A stretch of DNA of 8,213 bases from Candidatus Sericytochromatia bacterium. Its GTDB lineage: Bacteria > Cyanobacteriota > Sericytochromatia > UBA7694. The stretch is taken from positions 1 to 8,213 of the forward strand of contig CAJYHH010001075.1 of the NCBI GenBank assembly GCA_913773825.1, read 5' to 3'. The position numbers were made by a program, and so were the translations under genes. The notes under the pieces are model-generated. The model was not told the origin of the DNA and did no database searches. It saw only the letters and a program-made list of their open reading frames with translations. Positions 1-7,400 of the stretch are shown piece after piece. Positions within the stretch are counted from its first letter, which is position 1. Each line of letters begins with the position of its first letter.

Positions 1-3000
1 ATGTTTCACTTAAAGATAATAATCTAGTTATTTCTAGCGCTGCTTCAACAGGGACTAATACTGCGGGTGATCCTGTTTCAAGCCCTGGCGGTAGTCTCAC
101 GATTAACGCGGGAGCCCTCAAAGGCTTGTCAGGTAATGGCGATACAATTGGCAATGAAATTGCTCAATTGACACAGGCTGTAAATGCTGGTTTGGCGCTG
201 GGACAAGGCTCTAGCGCAACACTTGACTTTAATCCAAATGCCCGGGCTACTTCTGGTGCCGCTACGGATCTGGATCGCAGAAATAGCATTCAGCTGACGG
301 CCGGTGGAGCACAAGCTTCACAAGAAACAATTGCTGCCATTGCTCAAGGCAAAGCGACGACATCTCAACTTGGTGAGATTGGGGTTACAGGTCAAAATGC
401 TGCCCTGGCCCAGCTGGCAAGCCGTGGTCTGAGTGTTGTGGATGCTCAAATTTCAGGTGATGGATCGATCAAGCTTAAAAATGGCGCAACAATTAATGCT
501 GAAGCCGTTCAGGCTTTAGGTAAGGTTAACGGCGTTGGTGAGTTTATTGTTGGTGGGAATCAAAATGTGCTTAACGCCGTATCCGCACTTGGTCGTATTG
601 CTCAAGGTCAAGGCACTGGCGGTTTACAAGCATTGACCGTAACGGGCAACGGCACGATTGATTCTGCCCGGCAAGGTAATGCTGCAGAACAGCGCTACAA
701 TCTAAGTCAATTTGATATTCAAAGCATTAATCGTGGTGACCGAAACGGTCAGGCTTTGCTTGAGAATGCAAGAGTTCTGGGGCGTGGCGATGCTGCTACA
801 ACCAGGACTTCTGCTGTAAATTCCGTTTTAAATGCCCTGGCGACAGGAGCTGACGGTAAAGTCGATGAAGATTTTGCTGACCGTCTGACTACCACAACAA
901 CAGCTGGCGTGGCTTCTGCCTTTGAAGCAAATGCTGGTAATTTAGCAGATACTGGTTCTGGATTTACAACCAGCTTGGGTAATATTGGGCGTGGTATTAC
1001 AAATGCTATTACTTCTCAGGTAGACGGGACTAAAAATCTTTCTGGACAGCTTATTCAGTCTGCCCAATATGGCATAGTCAACGATTTGAAAGGGCGGATC
1101 GATACTGCTGTTGCCGCCGCAAATGCTACACCAGGTGGTAATGCTGTTGCCGCCGCTCAGCAGGCTTTAGTCGATGGTGGTCTGAGCCGAGAAGAAGCTC
1201 AAAAAATTGTTAGCAGTAGCCCCATTGGTAATGGAGTAAGTGTGAGCTCCGGTGCTTTAAGAAGCGCTGTGGGTGATCGCTTGTCAGTTTCTCAAACAAC
1301 GGGAGACAATAACTCTACTTCTTTTAATGTTAACTTCAATGTGTCGACTCTCGCGCAAGGAGAAACACGGACTCAAGGAACACAGACTATTTCAGCAAAT
1401 CAGGGTTCTGTGTCTGTCGCTGCTAACGGTCAGGTAACAACTTCTGACAATACTCGTTTTGCGGGGGTTACAGATAATATCAATCTGCGCCGAAATGAAA
1501 GTATTGCCAATGCTCTAAACCAGAGGATCGGTAATACACCTGGTGTTAGTCGCTTGGGTGCTGGAGATATCCAGACAGATGCGGCTGGCAATATTACCAA
1601 TATTCGTGGTCAGAGCGTGGATGAGTTTGCGACACGTCTGCAGGGTAGAGGGGCCAATATCACCGGTAATGACCTCAGGGCTGCTGCTGATAGTGGTCTT
1701 CAAAGCGTCACAAACGCCGTACGGAGTGGTGGCAGTGAAGGGGTTAGTCGTTTTGCTCAAAGTGCTTTAAATAACCTGCAGGCTCAGGGCTTTGATCTCA
1801 ATAAAGCTCAAGTGACTTTTGATGGCCAAGGTGGTGTTAGAGTTAGCTCGACTGGTCAAAATGGTCAGTCGCAAAGCTTTACGATTAATCGCAGTGGTGT
1901 GGTTGAAAGTGGTGCTGCACAGCAAGTTATTCAAGCTAACTTTGAAGCTCAAGGCAGAACTAACGCCGGTCAATTAGCTGGTGAAGCCGCTGGCCGGTTT
2001 GATCAAAATCAGGCTCAAATCGACGCGCTTAGAAGTCAGGTTAATAGTGCCTTCAACGCTGGTGTATTTGGCGTTAATCTTGATGGTCAGGTGTCTCAAC
2101 TTGATGTGAACTTCAAAGATGGTAGGATTTCAAACGCTCGGATTACATTAGATAATAATTTTGCTTTAGATCTAAGTGTAAATGGTCCTGCAGGACGATT
2201 TGCCATTACTGGAGCTTATGAGCTAGGCCCCAATGGGCCGCAGCGCGTATCGCTGGATGTTAATGATCAATCTGCAAAACAGGCTCCAGGGACTCTTTCA
2301 CGGGGGGCTGAGCGTTTACTATCCAGTTTGCGTACTGGAGGTCTACGGGGAACAGATGCAAGTGGACAACCAATAGCTGGTATTGGGGGCATTAATACCC
2401 AGTTAGAGGCATTGGGTGCAAGTAATGTCTCTCTTTCCCAACAAAGCAATACAAATCTGATTCGACGCCAGGACAGCAACAGTTTTAACAATAAGTTTGT
2501 TCAGGAAGGTCGTGTAAGATTTTCACTTGGGGGTCAGGATTTTGATCTAGGCATTGGTTATGATGCTCAGGGTGGAAATTTCCTAAATACTTCTGGTCTG
2601 AGTGATGCCCAAAAAACGGCCTTGCGTACTAACTTGGCTGGTAATATTGGCACTGATGTCGCTAACCAAGTATTGTCATCAGCAGGTACAAATCAGTCGA
2701 TTCAGTCTGCTTTACAGAGTGGAAACAGGGACTTGGCTGAGAAAGGTATTGCAAGTTTGCTTCAAGCTAGAGGCTTGAGTGCAACTGATGCAGAAAATCT
2801 TGCAAAACAGTTTATTCAGCCTGCTGTACCTGGTGCAGCTAGTAATGCGCCTCTGACACTTAAAGGCTCAAATGATGCGACAGCTCTGGGCGGACAAGTT
2901 GCTGGAAAGCTAAACGTTTCGGATGAGCAAGCGATCCGGTTTCTTGCTCGTAGTGTTGGGAGCGGGCAGCTTGGTGCTGACTCCATTCGAGGTGATGATG

Positions 3001-4313
3001 GTCGTTTGCTTGTTCGAGCAGAAGGTGAAGCTGGTAATCGTCAGCTTGTAGACAATCGTACAGACGAGCAAAAAGCCAACTCTGCAGCTTATGAAGCCCA
3101 AATTACAGCTGCTGAAGGGGCGATTATCAGGGCTGCATCTCAAAATGGGGCGGCTGGTGTTCGTTTTGCAACTTTGCAAGTTCAAGCACTACTTGGTGAT
3201 GAACAAGCTCTGGCTTTAACAGGTGGAAATGCTGCACGTGAAGGCGGAACGGTTTTCCAGCGCTCTGACGCATTTAAAGCTGCGGTTGCAAGTGGCGACA
3301 CGGCAAGGGCTCAAGAGCTGCTTGATAATGCACTCCGTCAAAGTGGTTTATCAGCGGGTTCAATCAAGCTGGATGATCTCTTGACACAGCCAGGCGGCCG
3401 AGAGTTAAAAACAGCTACACAAATCCGTGAATCACTTGGTAGTGTCACTGTCCAAACTGGCTATGATGGCCGCGCGGCTGTGATTGAGGCTAAAGGGGTT
3501 GATAATGGTCAGGGTGGAAAAATTAATGCCACGATTACCCAAGGTTCAAATGGTGAACGGGTCATTGATGTTGCTGGGGCCGGTGATAACGCTCAATCAG
3601 CAGGTATTCGAGATAGCCTTTATGAACAAATGCCAAGCCATCAAAAATCTACTGGCAGTAAAGCCATGGATACCCTGGGTGAAGGCGTAAAATATCTGGC
3701 TGTAGCACTTGAAGCTGCTATGCCTGGTCTGCAACTGCTTAAAAGAGCTCTGGAAGAACTTCAAGAAATTGCCGCTCGTAAAGCGGCGGCAGAAGCCCAG
3801 TACGCTGCTGCGCTGAAGTATGCACAGGAAATGGGTCTGACCTTTGGACAGGCTGGCGGCGGTGTTGAAGCTGTTGGTGAAGGTGGCAGTGCTGATGCAG
3901 GAGATGCTGGAGCCATTGTGGCTGCAATATCTGCTGCTCAGGGACGTAGTGAACCTGCCAATGGAACACCTCTGAATGCGGCAGATGGTTCTCGGGCTAC
4001 AGAGCCTGGCTCACCGAGTCAGCCCGTTGAGTCAGGTATGGAAGCACAGCAAGGTGAGCGTCAAGCCCTACTTGAACAGGTCGCTGGCGATGCTAATTTT
4101 GCCAAGATTGCTGTTTTGCTAGGTCAAAACCCTGGCCTGCTGATCCAACAAGCTCAACAGGTCGATATGCTGGAAAGACTGGCTGAGGTGATTAAACAAC
4201 TGCAAAGTCCGTTCGGAAACCCCGTACAGGAAATGCAGAACTTTATGAACAGCCTGAAAGCCAAAATGGATCCAGGTGCTACACCACCTGATGCGACCAT
4301 GGGGCCACTTTGA
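1..4313 (+). CDS. Giant low-complexity Gly/Asn/Gln/Ala/Ser-rich protein, 5'-truncated by window edge
   Basis: The frame is open from base 3 to the TGA at 4311-4313, giving 1436 visible residues (numbered here from the codon at base 3). The TTG at 126 could serve as a start, but the 41 codons before it have the same composition, so the true start is most likely upstream of the window. I do not recognise the family. Beta-rich stretches (about 150-165, 211-225, 480-500, 604-625 and especially 688-755) alternate with Ala/Gln-rich helical ones. A loose G-L-S-x-x-x-A helix-start motif recurs near residues 142, 393, 865, 924 and 1115. Residues 1-1209 contain no Met, Cys, Trp or His. From 1210 the character changes: an amphipathic Ala/Glu/Lys/Arg helix, possibly coiled coil (about 1220-1279), then a Gly/Ala/Ser/Pro linker, then a helical tail ending in a Pro/Met-containing tip. 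No transmembrane segment is visible. A secreted, surface or scaffold role is inferred from composition. The soluble part of a TraG-like conjugation protein is a weak alternative. Confidence 0.93.
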   Translation, partial: VSLKDNNLVISSAASTGTNTAGDPVSSPGGSLTINAGALKGLSGNGDTIGNEIAQLTQAVNAGLALGQGSSATLDFNPNARATSGAATDLDRRNSIQLTAGGAQASQETIAAIAQGKATTSQLGEIGVTGQNAALAQLASRGLSVVDAQISGDGSIKLKNGATINAEAVQALGKVNGVGEFIVGGNQNVLNAVSALGRIAQGQGTGGLQALTVTGNGTIDSARQGNAAEQRYNLSQFDIQSINRGDRNGQALLENARVLGRGDAATTRTSAVNSVLNALATGADGKVDEDFADRLTTTTTAGVASAFEANAGNLADTGSGFTTSLGNIGRGITNAITSQVDGTKNLSGQLIQSAQYGIVNDLKGRIDTAVAAANATPGGNAVAAAQQALVDGGLSREEAQKIVSSSPIGNGVSVSSGALRSAVGDRLSVSQTTGDNNSTSFNVNFNVSTLAQGETRTQGTQTISANQGSVSVAANGQVTTSDNTRFAGVTDNINLRRNESIANALNQRIGNTPGVSRLGAGDIQTDAAGNITNIRGQSVDEFATRLQGRGANITGNDLRAAADSGLQSVTNAVRSGGSEGVSRFAQSALNNLQAQGFDLNKAQVTFDGQGGVRVSSTGQNGQSQSFTINRSGVVESGAAQQVIQANFEAQGRTNAGQLAGEAAGRFDQNQAQIDALRSQVNSAFNAGVFGVNLDGQVSQLDVNFKDGRISNARITLDNNFALDLSVNGPAGRFAITGAYELGPNGPQRVSLDVNDQSAKQAPGTLSRGAERLLSSLRTGGLRGTDASGQPIAGIGGINTQLEALGASNVSLSQQSNTNLIRRQDSNSFNNKFVQEGRVRFSLGGQDFDLGIGYDAQGGNFLNTSGLSDAQKTALRTNLAGNIGTDVANQVLSSAGTNQSIQSALQSGNRDLAEKGIASLLQARGLSATDAENLAKQFIQPAVPGAASNAPLTLKGSNDATALGGQVAGKLNVSDEQAIRFLARSVGSGQLGADSIRGDDGRLLVRAEGEAGNRQLVDNRTDEQKANSAAYEAQITAAEGAIIRAASQNGAAGVRFATLQVQALLGDEQALALTGGNAAREGGTVFQRSDAFKAAVASGDTARAQELLDNALRQSGLSAGSIKLDDLLTQPGGRELKTATQIRESLGSVTVQTGYDGRAAVIEAKGVDNGQGGKINATITQGSNGERVIDVAGAGDNAQSAGIRDSLYEQMPSHQKSTGSKAMDTLGEGVKYLAVALEAAMPGLQLLKRALEELQEIAARKAAAEAQYAAALKYAQEMGLTFGQAGGGVEAVGEGGSADAGDAGAIVAAISAAQGRSEPANGTPLNAADGSRATEPGSPSQPVESGMEAQQGERQALLEQVAGDANFAKIAVLLGQNPGLLIQQAQQVDMLERLAEVIKQLQSPFGNPVQEMQNFMNSLKAKMDPGATPPDATMGPL
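1106..1156 (+). repeat. Short direct repeat inside the first gene (15 bp, twice)
   Basis: The 15-base string tgctgttgccgccgc occurs at 1106-1120 and again at 1142-1156, exactly 36 bases (12 codons) apart and in frame. Both copies encode Ala-Val-Ala-Ala-Ala, in an Ala/Asn-rich helical stretch around residues 369-385. It may be a remnant of a local 12-codon duplication. The intervening sequence is not obviously repeated, so codon reuse in an alanine-rich stretch is also possible. Confidence 0.5.
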
Positions 4314-4331
4314 TTTAATGCTTAATGCTTT

Positions 4332-4360
4332 GGCCCTGTCCTGAGTCTTCAGGCAGGGCC
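4332..4360 (+). terminator. Strong intergenic hairpin, probable transcription terminator of the first gene
   Basis: Nineteen bases after the TGA, GGCCCTG (4332-4338) pairs with CAGGGCC (4354-4360). Inside it CCTGA (4340-4344) pairs with TCAGG (4349-4353), leaving a GTCT tetraloop and a single bulged T at 4339, for 12 base pairs in all. The position just after a stop codon fits a terminator. It lacks an immediate T-tract: the nearest run is TTTT at 4377-4380, about 16 bases further on. It could instead be a processing or mRNA 3'-end stabilising hairpin, or only partly terminate. No T-tract follows on the minus strand either. Confidence 0.6.
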
Positions 4361-4392
4361 TAGCTAGTCTGGCTCATTTTCTAAAAATAGTG

Positions 4393-4420
4393 TTTTAATG
4401 GCTATAAAAGCGGGTATATT
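4393..4420 (+). promoter_or_regulatory. Weak sigma70-like promoter candidate for the second gene
   Basis: In the AT-rich stretch between the hairpin and the second gene, TATATT at 4415-4420 matches five of six bases of the -10 consensus. Sixteen bases upstream, TTTTAA at 4393-4398 matches only three of six bases of the -35 consensus. An alternative -10, TATAAA at 4403-4408, has no better partner. A promoter is expected here if the upstream hairpin terminates transcription, and this pair would give a leader of roughly 30 bases. The -35 match is poor, so this is a candidate only. Confidence 0.3.
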
Positions 4421-4445
4421 CTTTTTCACAGCTTGCTAAAAGCGT

Positions 4446-4451
4446 AGGAGG
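4446..4451 (+). promoter_or_regulatory. Ribosome-binding site (AGGAGG) of the second gene
   Basis: A perfect AGGAGG lies six bases before the ATG at 4458. It decides the start: an in-frame TAA at 4437-4439 lies just upstream and no other ATG, GTG or TTG follows in frame before 4458. The match and spacing are close to ideal, which suggests efficient translation. Confidence 0.9.
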
Positions 4452-4457
4452 CAACTC

Positions 4458-7400
4458 ATGGTTAGTAGCGTTAATGGGGGGGGATCCCCGTTCATTCCAC
4501 AACAGACTGGCATCCAGCCGCGTCAGTCAGTCGCCACAAATGAAGGCGGACAGCGAAACACAGTCGGGTTTCCTCAGGGTGTTGCTGATTCCCGTGGCGT
4601 CAGCGGTGGAGACGGGGTTCGTCGCCTGATTGCGGGCCAGCCGATTCCGCCTGACTATGAAGTTTTACTGACCCCTCAAGATCAAAAAAAGCTTTATGAA
4701 CAGGGATATCTTGATGTTCAGAAAAAATTCTCTGTTATGGAGTCTAATGAAGGCGCGTTTTCGCTGCTAGGTAAGTCTCTGGCTTGCGTGTTTGGCCCTT
4801 CTAAATCGATTGGCGCGATCAAGATCGATCCGATGTTTATGGAGATGATTAAAGATCCCAACGCCCAAGTGGGTTTTGGTTATACTCGTGTGCGTAACGA
4901 GAGTTTACAAGTATTGCCGAGCCCTGAAATTCCTCCTCGTCCAGAAACCCCTGCGCCGCCGCCGCCAGTGCTGACTCCTCAGACTCCGCCTCAGCATACT
5001 CGTCCTGAACGGCCTCCGACAGCTGAAGAAACACCCTGGAATCCCGTTACTATGGCGCGTGAACAGACCCTCTACTCTCTGTCCATGAGCGCCAGATGGC
5101 GTGGTGTTGGCAATAAGAGTGGTCAACAGATGGGTGAACATAAAACCAATGTTCAGGACAGTACCCTGTCAGCATCTTTCCAGGAAATGTTGGGCTGGTC
5201 TGGTCAAGGGCTTAAGCCATCTCAGCACGCTGTCATCAATGCGCATATGGTGAAGCTGTTTACAGGCGATATGGCCCAGCAAAACAGCTATGACCAGGCT
5301 GCCTATATTCTCAACGATACTGCGCTCTCAACCCGTACTCAATGGGAAGGCCAGCGTGTTGATACCACTCATCGCACAAAGAACGGCAATACTGAAGTTA
5401 ATCAGCGTTCGAGCAATCATCAATATCACTTCTTTGTGGATCAACACAGAAGTATTCCTTTGACCGGCAGCGATCTGACGCAGTATGCTCAGCTTACGGG
5501 TAAAAGTGAAGCTGATCTCTCTACTCAGACGCCTAAACCGAATATGTACGATCTGTACATTGCGACAAATAAGAGTATGAACCTGGGTGAAGCTCCGAAA
5601 ACGTCAGATGCAGGGACTAACCAGGGTCGTTTGCAAAATACTTATAAACAGCTTTATCAGCGCGTGACGGGTCAAAGTGTGCCTGAAGGCTTTGACTTCA
5701 AAAAAGTTTCGATGGAAGACGTTTATGCTTTGCGCATTCTCAGTGATGGCATGAGCAAAACAAACGGGCGAATTAGTGCTGAACAGGCGCGTTCGGCTAT
5801 TACTCTAAATGGTGATGGCAGCCTTGAAATTAAAGATGATGCTGCTACCCGCAATATGTTAAAGGGTTTAGTTGGCGCTCCGCGAGGCCAAAATCCGAAT
5901 TCCTCTGAGCTGATTGCCAGTTATCGTCTTAATCTGGAGTCTAACTTTGCTCGTGAGGGCGGTCGAACCTTCCAGTTTACCCAGAATGACACGGACAGCG
6001 TGATGACGGCTTTACGGCCTAATCTGGAGCGCGATGGTCTGACATCTGCTCAGATTACAGAAGCCCATATCACCGAAGAAGATGCGGCTGGTTTGTCGAT
6101 TTCATCTATGGACAAAGATAATCAGATGGAAGGCATTGGCCGCCGCAATACTTTTAATGCCAATGGCACCATGGTCAGAGCGGATCTGATTCATGGTACA
6201 GAAGCTGCTTCGCTTCCCAAACAAGAGCTTCCGACAGGTGCTCAATATAGTGCGATTAATGCCAATATGAATCGTCTTGAGGGCTTCACTCAGATGAATC
6301 ATATGAGCAACAGCTATGATCGCGGTGCTGTACGCAATACGATCAAAGCAATTGAAGGTCAGATCAAAACCCTTTCTGATGCGGGTGATCCCAATGTCCA
6401 GAAATATCAGACTGAACTCAACCGCCTGCGTGGGCTCGACAACGCGATGCGGGGTCAGTATGTCGAAAGAGGTGGGCCTGGTGGTGCTCCCTCTCGAGAT
6501 GCTGTAGTTGCAAATATCACGACTAATCTAGAGAATCTTGCAAGGCCCGGTATCTCTGATGCAAATATTGCGAGGGCAGAAAGCTATATTCGTCCATTGA
6601 TTCAGTCTCTGGGTGAAAATGCAGCTCCTCCTGGTAATAAAGTTACCCTCAATGGTAAAGAGTATAGCGGCACTTGGGCCCAGATTCTGGATCAGGTTAA
6701 AGCCACTGCTGCTCAAGATGGCGTTCCATCTGGTGGCAATGCACCGACTACGGGTACACCAGTTGTAGGTGGTGGAGAAGCACCAATTGGGGTTCCACCT
6801 GTTACAGGTGGTACTCCATCAGTTGATACTGGCACAGCCCCTGTTACAGGTGGTACAACCGCGGTTACGGGAACTAACCCTGCACCCGGTGGGCAGAGCT
6901 TTTATAAGGCTGATGAAGTCATTGCCAGCGTTGAAAACGATTTGGCTGTTTTAAAAGGGCTTAAAACTAAAATCGACAGCGGTGTTCAGGTCAATCCTCA
7001 GTCAGTTGCCAACTTTGTGAACAGCATCAATGAAAAATTGACCATTCTATCAACACCAGGAGCAACGGATCTGCCTGTTGGAGCGGATGGTAAAGTGGTG
7101 CTGCCAGCAAAAGTGGCTCAATTAACGGCTGAATATGATGCCCTGAATAAGGGTGTTATCAGCGATTATGCAATTAAAGCAAATGCGGCAGCAGCAACCC
7201 GTGCCAGTAATTCAGGTAACTACGAAGCTACTGTCAGCAACAGTCTAAAAGAGTTCCGTCAGCATCTGAATACCTATATGAAAGACAAAAGTCTGAGTGT
7301 AGAAGAAGGTGCGCATCTGCAGCGCTTTATTGACGAGACTTCCGTTAACCTCGGTAATCATGCTCGTTCTTTAGGCATTGATATGGCGGGATTAATTGAC

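Noticed and set aside
1..27. ATG at the first base of the window as a gene start
   Set aside because: It is in a different frame from the large gene and reaches a TAG after eight codons.
126..128. TTG as the true start of the first gene
   Set aside because: The frame is open all the way to the window edge with the same Ser/Gly/Asn/Thr-rich composition, and there is no well-placed ribosome-binding site (the nearest GGGAG ends 12 bases upstream). A start outside the window is more likely.
2226..2239. GGCCC-CAAT-GGGCC hairpin
   Set aside because: It lies inside the first gene and is explained by Gly-Pro-Asn-Gly-Pro codons. No T-tract follows and no gene end is nearby.
4403..4408. TATAAA as the -10 element of the second gene
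   Set aside because: No reasonable -35 lies 16-18 bases upstream, and TATATT at 4415 is at least as good. Neither is convincing.
4849..5141. Two overlapping minus-strand open frames across the proline-rich hinge
   Set aside because: They are antisense to a well-supported gene. Their Arg/Glu/Ala-rich sequence is what the complement of Pro/Thr codons would give, and I see no ribosome-binding site.
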